DNA from: Streptomyces sp. 549
Lineage (GTDB): Bacteria > Actinomycetota > Actinomycetes > Streptomycetales > Streptomycetaceae
NCBI RefSeq assembly: GCF_030124175.1
Contig: NZ_JASKMT010000025.1
Coordinates: forward strand, 1-64,000
DNA length: 64,000 nt
Direction: 5' to 3'
The position numbers were made by a program, and so were the translations under genes. Position 1 is the stretch's first letter, and every line of letters starts with the position of its first letter. Shown here piece by piece: positions 32,170 through 41,216 of the stretch. Under the pieces are notes generated by a model. The model saw only the letters and a program-made list of their open reading frames with translations, did not search any database and was not told the origin of the DNA.

Positions 32170-34533
32170 TCAGCGGAAGCGCCGCAGCCGCAGGCTGTTG
32201 AGCACCACGAACACCGACGAGAAGGCCATGGCCGCGCCGGCGATCATCGGGTTGAGCAGCCCCGCCGCGGCCAGTGGCAGCGCGGCCACGTTGTAGCCGA
32301 AGGCCCACACGAGGTTGCCCTTGATGGTGGTCAGGGTGCGGCGGGACAGCCGCACCGCGTCCGCCGCCACCCGCAGGTCGCCGCGGACCAGCGTCAGGTC
32401 GCCGGCCTCGATCGCCGCGTCCGTCCCGGTGCCCATCGCCAGGCCCAGGTCGGCCTGGGCGAGCGCCGGGGCGTCGTTGACGCCGTCGCCGACCATGGCC
32501 ACCGTGCGGCCCTCCTCCTGGAGTCGCCGGACCACGTCCACCTTGTCCTGCGGCAGCACCTCGGCGTACACCGCCTCGGGCCCGATGCCGACGCTGCGGG
32601 CAACCGACTCGGCGACCGCCCGGTTGTCCCCGGTGAGCAGCACCGGCTCCAGCCCGAGCGAACGCAGCTCCCGCACGGCCTGGGCGCTGGACTCCTTCAC
32701 GGTGTCGGCGACCGTCAGCAGGCCGCGCACCACCGGCGCGCCCCCGTCCGGCTCGCCCCACGCCACCAGCACAGTCGTCCGGCCCGCCTGCTCGGCCGTG
32801 CCGCGCTCAGCCGCCACCGAGTCGGGCAGCGGCACACCGCGGTCCCGCAGCAGGCCCTCCCGGCCCGCCAGGACCGTCCGGCCCGCCACGACGCCCACCA
32901 CGCCGAGCCCGGCGACGGAGGTGAACTCCTCCGGGTCCGGCAGAGCTGTGCCCAGCCGCTCGGCGGCCCCGGCGGCCACCGCGCGCGCCACCGGGTGCTC
33001 CGAGGCGTGCTCCACGGCGCCGGCCAGGCGCAGCAGCTCCTCCTCGGTGACGCCGGGGGCCGGGTGCACGCCGTCCAGCCGCATCCGGCCCTCGGTGACG
33101 GTGCCGGTCTTGTCCAGCACCACGGTGTCCACCCGGCGGGTGGACTCCAGCACCTCCGGGCCCTTGATCAGGATGCCCAGCTGGGCGCCGCGCCCGGTGC
33201 CCACCAGCAGTGCGGTCGGCGTGGCGAGGCCCAGCGCGCACGGGCAGGCGATGATGAGCACGGCCACGGCGGCGGTGAAGGCGGCGCTCACGTCGCCGCT
33301 CAGCCACAGCCAGCCGGCGAGCGTGCCCAGCGCGATCAGCAGCACCACCGGCACGAACACCGACGACACCCGGTCGGCGAGCCGCTGCACCGCGGCCTTG
33401 CCGCTCTGCGCCTCGGTGACCATGCGGGTCATCCGGGCGAGCTGCGTGTCGGCGCCGACCCGGGTCGCCTCGACGACCAGCCGGCCGCCCGCGTTGACGG
33501 TCGCACCGGTCACCGCGTCACCCGCGGCGACGTCCACGGGCACGGACTCGCCGGTCAGCATCGAGGCGTCGACGGCCGACCGGCCCTGACGGACCACGCC
33601 GTCGGTGGCGATCTTCTCGCCCGGACGGACCAGGAAGCGGTCGCCGACCGCCAGCTGCCCGACCGGCACCCGCTCCTCGCGCCCGTCGCGCAGCACGGTC
33701 GCCTCTCCGGCGCCCAGCTCCATCAGGGCGCGCAGCGCGGCGCCCGCGCTGCGCTTGGACCGGGCCTCCAGGTAGCGGCCCAGCAGCAGGAAGGTGGTGA
33801 CCCCGGCGGCGACCTCCAGGTAGATCGCCGAGCCGGCGTCGCCCCGGGAGACGGTGAAGTCGAAGCCGTGCCGCATGCCGGGCATGCCGGCGTGGCCGAA
33901 GAACAGCGCCCACAGCGACCAGCCCAGGGCCGCGGAGGTGCCGATGGACACCAGGGTGTCCATGGTCGCGGCGCCGTGCCGGGCGTTGGTCCAGGCGGCG
34001 CGGTGGAACGGCAGCCCGCCCCAGACGACGACCGGCGCGGTGAGGGTGAGCGAGAGCCACTGCCAGTTGTCGAACTGCCACGGCGGCACCATCGCCAGCA
34101 GGATCACCGGAACCGACAGCACCAGCGACACCAGGAAGCGCTGCCGCAGCGGCGCGTCCTCGTCCGCCTGCCCGGCCGATGCGGTGGCGCCGGCGGTCCC
34201 GGGCGCCGCCGCATCGGTTGACACGGCCGGCTGGGGCGGGGCCTCGGCGGTGTAGCCGGTGCGCTCGACGGTGCCGATCAGGTCCGCGACGGTGACGCCG
34301 TCCCGGTAGTCGACGCTGGCGGTGCCGGTGGCGAAGTTGACGCTGGCCTCGACGCCCTCCATCCGGTTGAGCTTCTTCTCGATCCGGGCGGCGCAGGCCG
34401 CGCAGGTCATACCGCCGACGGTGAGCGCCACACGGTGCTCGGGGCCGCCGGTCCCGGGGTCGCCGGCCCCGGTCGGGCCGGGCGGCGGAGCGGTCGTCGG
34501 CCCGGCGGGTGCGCGCGTGCGTGCGCCGGTCAT
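32170..34533 (-). CDS. copA: copper-exporting P1B-type ATPase
   Basis: A 787-residue membrane pump. It has one N-terminal heavy-metal domain with 'GGMTCAACAARIEKKLNRME' (CxxC near residue 45), the transmembrane metal site 'IIACPCALGLATPTALLVGT', phosphorylation motif 'DKTGTVTEG', the HP motif 'VEHASEHPVARAV', and hinge 'GDGVNDAPALAQADLG'. The CPC motif with a partner copZ argues for Cu(I) export. A His/Met-containing loop 'HAGMPGMRHGFDF' after the second helix may gather metal at the outer face. Its ATG overlaps the copZ stop (TGATG), so the two are co-translated. Confidence 0.92.
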   Translation of the reverse strand: MTGARTRAPAGPTTAPPPGPTGAGDPGTGGPEHRVALTVGGMTCAACAARIEKKLNRMEGVEASVNFATGTASVDYRDGVTVADLIGTVERTGYTAEAPPQPAVSTDAAAPGTAGATASAGQADEDAPLRQRFLVSLVLSVPVILLAMVPPWQFDNWQWLSLTLTAPVVVWGGLPFHRAAWTNARHGAATMDTLVSIGTSAALGWSLWALFFGHAGMPGMRHGFDFTVSRGDAGSAIYLEVAAGVTTFLLLGRYLEARSKRSAGAALRALMELGAGEATVLRDGREERVPVGQLAVGDRFLVRPGEKIATDGVVRQGRSAVDASMLTGESVPVDVAAGDAVTGATVNAGGRLVVEATRVGADTQLARMTRMVTEAQSGKAAVQRLADRVSSVFVPVVLLIALGTLAGWLWLSGDVSAAFTAAVAVLIIACPCALGLATPTALLVGTGRGAQLGILIKGPEVLESTRRVDTVVLDKTGTVTEGRMRLDGVHPAPGVTEEELLRLAGAVEHASEHPVARAVAAGAAERLGTALPDPEEFTSVAGLGVVGVVAGRTVLAGREGLLRDRGVPLPDSVAAERGTAEQAGRTTVLVAWGEPDGGAPVVRGLLTVADTVKESSAQAVRELRSLGLEPVLLTGDNRAVAESVARSVGIGPEAVYAEVLPQDKVDVVRRLQEEGRTVAMVGDGVNDAPALAQADLGLAMGTGTDAAIEAGDLTLVRGDLRVAADAVRLSRRTLTTIKGNLVWAFGYNVAALPLAAAGLLNPMIAGAAMAFSSVFVVLNSLRLRRFR

Positions 34534-34772
34534 CACACCCTCCCGACAAGCTCGTAGCCGGCCTCGTCCACGGCCGCGGCGACGGCCTCGTCGAACGCGG
34601 CGTCGGCGGGCACGGCGGAGGTGACCGTCACCAGGCCGGAGGCGGCGGCGGCCTCGACGGCGGCGACGCCCTCGATCTGCGAGACCTCACCGACGACCGC
34701 GCCCTCGCAGTGTCCGCAGGTCATGCCGGTGACCTTGTAGACGGCGGTGGTGTTGGGCTGCTGGGTGCTCAT
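34533..34772 (-). CDS. copZ: copper chaperone, heavy-metal-associated domain
   Basis: A 79-residue single ferredoxin-like HMA domain with the binding motif 'YKVTGMTCGHCEGAVVGEVS' (CxxC near residues 19-22). It would carry Cu(I) to CopA, whose gene overlaps its stop. The ATG at 34772 follows 'tggagggg'. A CsoR-like operator lies 44-60 bp upstream, so both genes should be copper-induced. CsoR itself is not encoded in this window. Confidence 0.9.
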   Translation of the reverse strand: MSTQQPNTTAVYKVTGMTCGHCEGAVVGEVSQIEGVAAVEAAAASGLVTVTSAVPADAAFDEAVAAAVDEAGYELVGRV

Positions 34773-34815
34773 GACCCCTCCAGGGATTGCGGGTGCTTCC
34801 GACACTGGCAACCAT

Positions 34816-34832
34816 ATACCCCCCCACGGTAT
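34816..34832. promoter_or_regulatory. CsoR-like copper operator
   Basis: ATACCCCCCCACGGTAT has inverted ATACC/GGTAT ends around a C-run, the pattern of CsoR sites in actinobacteria (ATACCC...GGGTAT). It is placed where the copZ promoter should be. One arm deviates from the full GGGGTAT consensus. Confidence 0.65.
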
Positions 34833-34951
34833 TCCGTCGGGCATGGGTGAGGAGTGTCGGCCCGGGCGCGGCGGACCGCGGGCGGGGTCTCGCGGGGTGT
34901 GCCGCGCCGGTCGCCGGGCAGGCCCGGTCCGCGCGCCGTGCGCCCGCGCAC

Positions 34952-35000
34952 GCCCAGGGGCCCCGGCCGCCGCGTGCTGCGGTGGCAGGGGCCCCTGGGC
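34952..35000 (-). terminator. 13-bp hairpin after the small HTH gene
   Basis: GCCCAGGGGCCCC (34952-34964) pairs perfectly with GGGGCCCCTGGGC (34988-35000), with a 23-base loop. It lies 75 bases beyond the HTH gene stop on the minus strand and separates it from the copper operon. Confidence 0.6.
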
Positions 35001-35014
35001 TGTTCGATCGATGT

Positions 35015-35068
35015 GCTGGTGGAGCTGGTGGAGCTGGTGGAGCTGGTGGTGCTGGTGGTGCTGGTGGT
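35015..35068. repeat. six tandem 9-bp units GCTGGTGGW
   Basis: Three copies of GCTGGTGGA are followed by three of GCTGGTGGT, with a further partial unit. The array lies between the hairpin above and the stop codon of the small HTH gene (35075). It has strong strand asymmetry (no C except position 2). No coding role is evident. Confidence 0.9.
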
Positions 35069-35074
35069 GCTTGG

Positions 35075-35275
35075 TCAGGCGTCGCGTCGTCCGCCGTGAC
35101 CGGGCCTGCGGGCCACCCAGTCGGCGATGGTGTCCGTGTACCAGTACGGCCTGCCGCCCTCGACGAGGTCGGGCGGCGGCAGCAGGCCGTGCCTTCCGTA
35201 GCTGCGCACGGTGTCCGGCTGGACCTGGATGTGTGCGGCGATCTCCTTGTAGGACCACAGGCGTCGCTCGGTCAT
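35075..35275 (-). CDS. small MerR/AlpA-like helix-turn-helix protein
   Basis: A 66-residue basic protein that is almost entirely a winged helix: 'WSYKEIAAHIQVQPDTVRSY' forms the HTH and 'GRPYWYTDTIADWVARRPG' the wing and last helix. It resembles short Streptomyces HTH proteins and phage excisionase-type regulators of the MerR fold. No sensor domain exists, so it would act as a simple DNA-binding or architectural factor. The ATG follows 'ggaggtg'; the longer frame to 35416 begins with TTG and lacks codon bias. A terminator and a 9-bp repeat lie downstream. Confidence 0.75.
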   Translation of the reverse strand: MTERRLWSYKEIAAHIQVQPDTVRSYGRHGLLPPPDLVEGGRPYWYTDTIADWVARRPGHGGRRDA

Positions 35276-35689
35276 GTAGGGCACCTCCACGGGTGAGTCC
35301 GGTGATGCCCTGTCAGTCTGTGCTCGTGGCGACACGCAGCGTGACAAGCACGGACCGCTGTTGATCCGCTGTGACCGGAAACCCGCGTAACGGTGACGGC
35401 TGTGACCGGTCGGCAACGCCTGTTACGCGTGTGGCACCTGGGATGGCCGGTCAGCCCATATGACGATCACCGACAGGCTTCCGGTTCCAGTGCGTCGCAG
35501 TGCCGTTGCCAGGCCGGTCCCAGGCCGTTCCGAGGCTGGCCCCGCTGGTGCGCCGCCGGACTCAGCCCCACCCCGCCAGGTACTCGTCGATCCGGCGGCG
35601 CATGAACACCGAGGGCTCCATGGCGCGTCGTCGCCGTGGTGGAAGGTGTGCGGCGCGCAGTACAGGTAGGAGACCTGGGGGGGGGTGCC
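35276..35689. other. gap with a possible gene remnant
   Basis: No intact gene is seen. On the minus strand just beyond the iolG stop, 'SYLYCAPHTFHHGDDAPW' in one frame continues in a second frame as 'MEPSVFMRRRIDEYLAGWG' up to a stop at 35562. The joined reading looks like the last 40 residues of a real protein with a frameshift, but no upstream part remains and the family is not recognised. A run of nine G lies at about 35681-35689. Confidence 0.3.
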
Positions 35690-36706
35690 TCAGCGGTAGA
35701 AGGCGGGACGTTCGATCATGTCGACGGTGGTTCGCCGGCCCGTGGCCTGCGCGGTGACGCCCGCCTCGCAGACCGCGGCGGCGGCGTACCCGTCCCAGGC
35801 GCTCGGCCCGGTGGTGCGGCCCTCGCGGGTGGCGTCCACCCAGCGTTGCAACTCGCGGTCGTAGGCCTCGGCGAACCGGCCGATGAAGTCCTGGGTGATG
35901 TCGCCACCCCAGCGCCCGGCCCGGTTGGTCAGCATGCCGTGCCCCTCGCCGATGCGGGCCGTGCCGCCTTCGCAGACCGCCTCGGCCTGCACCTGGTAGC
36001 CGAAGCCGCAGGTGGCGAACATCTCGACGTTGACGAGCGCGCCGGCGTCGGTCTCGAAGACCACCAGCTGCGGGTCGCTGAGGCCCTCGGGGGCACCGGA
36101 GTTCGCCGTCGGCCGGAAGACGCTGACCGCGGTGATCTCCTGCTCCAGCAGCCAGCGGGCGCAGTCCATCTCGTGCACCACGGCGTCGTTGATGAGCATC
36201 TCGTTGGTGAAGTAGTCGTGCACCGAGGCGTTGCGGTGCCGGCAGTGCAGCATCAGCGGCCGGCCCAGCTCGCCGCGCGACAGCAGCTCCTTGAGCTGGA
36301 GGTACTCGCTGTCGAAGCGGCGCATGAAACCGACCTGGATGAGCCGCCGGCCGCGTTCCTGCTCGGCCTTGAGCACCCGCAGCGCGCTCTCGGCGTCCGG
36401 GGTGAGCGGCTTCTCGCACAGCACCGGCAGGTCCCTGGCCAGTGCGTCCAGCAGCGCCTGCTCGTGGGCCGGGCCGGGGGAGGCGATGAGGACGGCGTCC
36501 ACACCGTCGGCGTCCATCGCGGCGGCCGGGTCGGTGTACGCGGTGCAGCCGTCCACGCCGTCGGCCAGCGCGGAGGCCCTGGCGTGGTCGAGGTCCACCA
36601 CCGCCGCCACGTGGGCGCCGCTGGTGACGTGCGTGAGTCGGCGCACGTGGTCGGCGCCCATCTTGCCGGTGCCGATCACGGCGATGCCGACGGAGCCCTG
36701 GTTCAT
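35690..36706 (-). CDS. iolG: inositol 2-dehydrogenase-type oxidoreductase (Gfo/Idh/MocA)
   Basis: A 338-residue NAD(P)-dependent enzyme expected to oxidise myo-inositol to scyllo-inosose, the first catabolic step. The nucleotide-binding N-terminus is 'VGIAVIGTGKMGADHVRRLT' and the family Lys lies in 'LPVLCEKPLTPDAESALRVL'. The catalytic half has 'RNASVHDYFTNEMLINDAVV' then 'HEMDCARWLLEQEITAVSVF', with the Asp/His pair typical of inositol dehydrogenases. It is the last gene of the leftward operon after iolE (47 bp). A different sugar alcohol cannot be excluded by sequence, but context is decisive. Confidence 0.87.
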   Translation of the reverse strand: MNQGSVGIAVIGTGKMGADHVRRLTHVTSGAHVAAVVDLDHARASALADGVDGCTAYTDPAAAMDADGVDAVLIASPGPAHEQALLDALARDLPVLCEKPLTPDAESALRVLKAEQERGRRLIQVGFMRRFDSEYLQLKELLSRGELGRPLMLHCRHRNASVHDYFTNEMLINDAVVHEMDCARWLLEQEITAVSVFRPTANSGAPEGLSDPQLVVFETDAGALVNVEMFATCGFGYQVQAEAVCEGGTARIGEGHGMLTNRAGRWGGDITQDFIGRFAEAYDRELQRWVDATREGRTTGPSAWDGYAAAAVCEAGVTAQATGRRTTVDMIERPAFYR

Positions 36707-36753
36707 GGTTCGTCCTTCGTCTGCGGGGGCGGGGGCGGGGGCGGGGTGGGCGG

Positions 36754-37668
36754 TCAGGCGCCGCAGGAGCGCAGGAAGCGGCGGGTGCGCTCGGCGATGG
36801 GCAGCGGCTGGTCGGGCGGGCACGGGTACATGTCCTGCTCGACGATGGCGAAGAGGTCCACGTCCAGCTTCTGTGCGGCGGTCAGCACCGGGCCCAGCGC
36901 GGGCACGCCCAGCGGCGGTTCGCACATCACGCCCTGCTGGACCGCCGGGCCGAACGGGGTGCCGTTCTTCACCACGTCGGCCAGCACGTCCGGGTCGACC
37001 TGCTTGAGGTGCAGGTAGCCGATGCGCTCGCCGTAGGTCTCGATCAGCTTCACGCTGTCGCCGCCGCAGTAGGCGTAGTGGCCGGTGTCCAGGCACAGGT
37101 TGACCAGGTCGGAGTCGGTCGCGTCGAGGAAGCGCACCACGTGCTCCTCGGTGTCGATGTGCGTGTCGGCGTGCGGGTGGACCACGATGTCCAGGCCGAA
37201 CTCCTCACGGCAGCGCCGGGCGAGCCGCTCCATGCCGGAGGTGAGCTGCGACCACTGCTCGCCGGTCAGCTCCGGCGGCTCGATCAGCTCTGCCGTCTTG
37301 TCGTCGCGCCAGAAGGACGGGATGACCACCAGGTGCCCGGCGCCCATCGCCTTCGTCAGCCGGGCGACCTCCGACACGTGGGCCCAGGTCGCGTCCCACA
37401 CGGCCGGGCCGCGGTGAAGTCCGGTGAAGACGGTGCCGGCGGAGACGCTCAGGCCGCGGCGCTGCACCTCGTCGGTGAGCCGGGCCGGGTCGGTGGGCAG
37501 GTAGCCGTAGGGGCCGAGCTCGATCCAGTCGTAGCCGGCGCCCGACACCTCGTCGAGGAACCGCTGCCAGGGCACCTGCTGCGGGTCGTCGGGGAACCAC
37601 ACACCCCAGGAGTCGGGGGCCGAGCCGATGCGGAGCCGGTCCAGGACGGGGAGGCCGGGGGCTGTCAT
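36754..37668 (-). CDS. iolE: inosose dehydratase-like TIM-barrel protein
   Basis: A 304-residue member of the AP endonuclease 2/xylose isomerase-like barrels. In the inositol pathway IolE dehydrates scyllo-inosose. Key segments are 'RIGSAPDSWGVWFPDDPQQ', 'YDWIELGPYGYLPTDPARL', 'DIVVHPHADTHIDTEEHVV', 'LVNLCLDTGHYAYCGGDSVK' and 'IGYLHLKQVDPDVLADV', with the His/Asp/Glu residues that hold a divalent metal. The ATG at 37668 has 'gaggagacacc' upstream. It lies between the ABC ATPase and iolG in the same orientation, 117 bp after the ATPase stop, so a separate promoter is possible. Confidence 0.85.
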   Translation of the reverse strand: MTAPGLPVLDRLRIGSAPDSWGVWFPDDPQQVPWQRFLDEVSGAGYDWIELGPYGYLPTDPARLTDEVQRRGLSVSAGTVFTGLHRGPAVWDATWAHVSEVARLTKAMGAGHLVVIPSFWRDDKTAELIEPPELTGEQWSQLTSGMERLARRCREEFGLDIVVHPHADTHIDTEEHVVRFLDATDSDLVNLCLDTGHYAYCGGDSVKLIETYGERIGYLHLKQVDPDVLADVVKNGTPFGPAVQQGVMCEPPLGVPALGPVLTAAQKLDVDLFAIVEQDMYPCPPDQPLPIAERTRRFLRSCGA

Positions 37669-37784
37669 GACGGGTGTCTCCTCTCACCCGGTCCTGGCCG
37701 GACCGGGGAACGTGCGGGTGGGGGAGCGGTGTGCGCCGGGGCGGGCCCGGTGCGGCGTGTCAGGCGGCGTGCGGACGCGCGCTT

Positions 37785-38657
<873 letters not shown>

Positions 38658-38663
38658 CGTGGG

Positions 38664-39767
38664 TCACCTCCGGGTGGCCTGGTTGCGCACGTACAGGTTG
38701 ACGAGGACGGCGAGCAGCAGCATCGCGCCGAGGAAGAACTTGAACCAGTCGGGGTTCCAGTTGGCGTAGACGATGCCCTGGGTGACCATGCCGAAGAGGA
38801 AGGCGCCGATCACCGGGCCGACCACCGAGCCGTAGCCGCCGGTCAGCACGCAGCCGCCGATGACCGCCGCCGCGATGTAGAGCAGCTCGTTGCCGACACC
38901 CTCGCCGGACTGCACGGTGTTGTACGCGAACAGCTGGTGCATGCCGACGAACCAGGCGGCGAAGCCGACCGTCATGAACAGGGTGATCTTGGTGAAGGCG
39001 ACCGGCACGCCCACCGCCCGCGCGCTGTCGCGGTTGCCGCCGACGGCGAAGATCCAGTTGCCGTACTTGGTGCGCAGCAGCACCCAGGTGCCGACGGCCG
39101 CGAAGAACAGCCACCACAGCACGGTGACGCGGATGCTGGTGCCGCCGATGCTGACGGAGGAGGAGAACACCGCCTGCGCCTGGGAGAAGCCGTCCATGTC
39201 GCGGATGGAGTCGGTGGCGACGTTGCCGGTGACCAGCTTGGTGACGGCCAGGTTGGCGCCCTGCAGCATCAGGAAGGTGCCGAGTGTGACCAGGAAGCTC
39301 GGCAGCCCCGTCTTGATCAGCAGGAAGCCGTTCAGCGCGCCGACGGCGAGCGACACCACCAGGGCGAAGGCCACGCCCACCCAGACGTTCATCGACAGCT
39401 GGAAGGCGAACATGCTGGCGGTGAGGGCGGAGGTGATGACCGCGACGCCGGCGGACAGGTCGAACTCGCCGCCGATCATCAGCAGGGCCACCGCCAGCGC
39501 CATGATGCCGATGGTGGAGGACTGGTAGAGCACGGTCGCCAGCGAGTCGAACTGGCGGAAGGAGGGGGCCACGCTGAAGAAGAAGACGTATACCGCGACG
39601 GCCCCGATCAGTGCCCCGATCTCGGGCCGGCCCAGCAGGCGGTGCACCGGCGAGCGCCGGGCCGTCCTGCCGTCCTTGCCGGCCGGGCCGGGGCCCCCCG
39701 CCGCCGGGGCGGCGGGGGGCGTACCGGCGGGGTCGGCGGCCGGGGTGGCTGCCTGCGCCATGGACAT
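38664..39767 (-). CDS. sugar ABC importer permease (RbsC/AraH family)
   Basis: A 367-residue inner-membrane protein. A 45-residue Pro/Ala/Gly-rich cytoplasmic tail precedes about nine or ten helices. Family blocks include 'ALAVALLMIGGEFDLSAGVA', 'GLPSFLVTLGTFLMLQGANL' and 'AVGGNRDSARAVGVPV', the coupling loop. The start codon at 39767 overlaps the stop of the binding-protein gene (TGATG), and a second Met lies two codons on. It would form the pore for the inositol importer together with the ATPase. Confidence 0.9.
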   Translation of the reverse strand: MSMAQAATPAADPAGTPPAAPAAGGPGPAGKDGRTARRSPVHRLLGRPEIGALIGAVAVYVFFFSVAPSFRQFDSLATVLYQSSTIGIMALAVALLMIGGEFDLSAGVAVITSALTASMFAFQLSMNVWVGVAFALVVSLAVGALNGFLLIKTGLPSFLVTLGTFLMLQGANLAVTKLVTGNVATDSIRDMDGFSQAQAVFSSSVSIGGTSIRVTVLWWLFFAAVGTWVLLRTKYGNWIFAVGGNRDSARAVGVPVAFTKITLFMTVGFAAWFVGMHQLFAYNTVQSGEGVGNELLYIAAAVIGGCVLTGGYGSVVGPVIGAFLFGMVTQGIVYANWNPDWFKFFLGAMLLLAVLVNLYVRNQATRR

Positions 39768-40801
39768 CACCGGGTGCCCTTCTCGGCGAACTTGCCGATC
39801 TCTTCGATGTTGTCCTCGTCGACGAACGCGGGGCCGGTCAGCACCGGCTGCTCGCCGCCGCCGCTGAAGTTGCCGTTGTTCTTGTACAGCCACAGCGTGT
39901 CGACGGCCAGGTAGCCCTGGAGGTAGGGCTGCTGGTCGACGGCGAAGGCGATGCGGCCGTCCTTGAGGTAGCCGACGAGTTCCTTGTTGAGGTCGAAGGT
40001 CGCGACCTCCGCCTTGCTGCCGGACTCCTTCACCGAGTCCACCGCGGTCAGCGCGAAGGGCGCGCCGAGCGTGACGACCCGGTCGACCGACTTGTCCTGG
40101 CGGAGCTTGGCCTCGATGGTCGACTTCACCGACGGCATGTCCTTGCCGTTGACGTACAGGATGTCCGTGGTGCCCTCGAAGGTCTTCTTCACACCGGCGC
40201 AGCGCGCCTCCAGGGCCACGTGGCCCTGCTCCTGGATGACGCAGATGGCGTGCTTGGCACCGTCGTCGTTGAGGCGCTTGCCGAAGGCCTCACCGGCCAC
40301 TTCCTCGTCCTGGCCGAAGTAGGACAGCAGTCCCATCTCCTTCCACTGGTCGAGTCCGGCGTTGAAGCCGACCACCGGGATGCCGGCCGCCTGCGCCTTC
40401 TCCACGGCGGCCTTCATCGCCTCCGGCTTGGCGGCGGTGATCGCGATGCCGTCCACCTTCTGGTCGATGGCGTTCTGGATCAGGTTCGCCTGGTCGGCCG
40501 CCTTCTCGTCGCTGGAGTAGACGAGCTCGACGTTGTCCTTGGCAGCCGCGGCGGTGCCTCCCTTGCGCACGATGTCCCAGAAGGTGTCGCCGGGGGCCGC
40601 GTGGGTGATCATCGCGATCTTCATGCGCGGAGTGTCGGCCTTCCCGGCGGCGGACTCGTCGGAGCCCTCCTGGGACTGCATGCCGCCGGAGTCACTGGAG
40701 CAGCCCGCGAGAAGAACGACGGCGGCGGCTCCGGCGACGAATGCCGCCGTGGTGGAACGGGAGCTGCGGGCGGCCGAGCCCGGACGGATGGTGCGCTTCA
40801 T
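39767..40801 (-). CDS. inositol-type solute-binding lipoprotein
   Basis: A 344-residue lipoprotein. The signal ends 'AAAVVLLAGCSSDSGG' with Cys about 34 as the lipidation site. The two lobes carry 'KIAMITHAAPGDTFWDIVRK', 'DGIAITAAKPEAMKAAVEKA', 'GIPVVGFNAGLDQWKEMGLL' and 'VTLGAPFALTAVDSVKESGS'. Trp and Asp residues in these loops commonly stack on cyclic polyols. It is the first gene of the leftward operon, next to the control region shared with iolC. Members of this group bind myo-inositol or related sugars; assignment is by context. Confidence 0.87.
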   Translation of the reverse strand: MKRTIRPGSAARSSRSTTAAFVAGAAAVVLLAGCSSDSGGMQSQEGSDESAAGKADTPRMKIAMITHAAPGDTFWDIVRKGGTAAAAKDNVELVYSSDEKAADQANLIQNAIDQKVDGIAITAAKPEAMKAAVEKAQAAGIPVVGFNAGLDQWKEMGLLSYFGQDEEVAGEAFGKRLNDDGAKHAICVIQEQGHVALEARCAGVKKTFEGTTDILYVNGKDMPSVKSTIEAKLRQDKSVDRVVTLGAPFALTAVDSVKESGSKAEVATFDLNKELVGYLKDGRIAFAVDQQPYLQGYLAVDTLWLYKNNGNFSGGGEQPVLTGPAFVDEDNIEEIGKFAEKGTR

Positions 40802-40950
40802 GGTCCTGACCTCACTTCGGGTGAGTGGAGGGGAGAGAAAGCGGAGGGAGGGGACCCGCCGGACCGTGGGGGAGGGACGACATTCCGGGGGCCATGGGGG
40901 ACGCCTTCGGTCGTCGACCGGAAACGTCACCGTTTGCTGGTCTGGATTCG

Positions 40951-40964
40951 ACTCCTTGAGGAGT
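40951..40964. promoter_or_regulatory. ACTCCTTGAGGAGT palindrome
   Basis: A 14-bp inverted repeat with 6-bp arms, 150 bp upstream of the binding-protein start. It lies just downstream of a minus-strand TTGACA (read from about 40974). It could be a regulator site or a leader hairpin. Confidence 0.4.
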
Positions 40965-40979
40965 GGCGCTGTCAAGACT

Positions 40980-40991
40980 TTGTCAGGACAA
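40980..40991. promoter_or_regulatory. TTGTCAGGACAA palindromic operator candidate
   Basis: TTGTC-AG-GACAA is a perfect inverted repeat. Its core TGTCAGGACAA reappears at 41054 as TGTAAGGACAA. One copy lies near each of the divergent inositol promoters, which suggests a common regulator. Confidence 0.55.
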
Positions 40992-41053
40992 CACTTCATC
41001 TTGACGTAACAGCACGATAACGCCGACGACGCTTTGGGGTCCGGACGTCCGAA

Positions 41054-41064
41054 TGTAAGGACAA
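41054..41064. promoter_or_regulatory. second copy of the TGTNAGGACAA motif
   Basis: TGTAAGGACAA matches the palindromic site at 40981-40991 in 10 of 11 bases, 73 bp away in the same orientation. It abuts the -35 element of the rightward promoter, a position suited to repression. Confidence 0.5.
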
Positions 41065-41068
41065 ATTA

Positions 41069-41098
41069 TTGACAGCGGCCGGGAGCCGGGTCTACATC
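41069..41098 (+). promoter_or_regulatory. sigma-70-type promoter of the iolC operon
   Basis: TTGACA at 41069-41074 and TACATC at 41093-41098 are separated by 18 bp. The ATG of iolC is 119 bp downstream, leaving a leader of about 110 bases. The gap 40802-41216 otherwise holds only the candidate operators listed separately. Confidence 0.6.
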
Positions 41099-41216
41099 TT
41101 GAGTCACTGCGGGCCTCCTCGCCTCACCTGGCTCGCCCCGCCCGCCCGCGAACCGACAGACGACGGCCACCCCGAGCAGGGGCGGCGAACCGGTGGAAGC
41201 CGAGGAAAGAGCAGCC

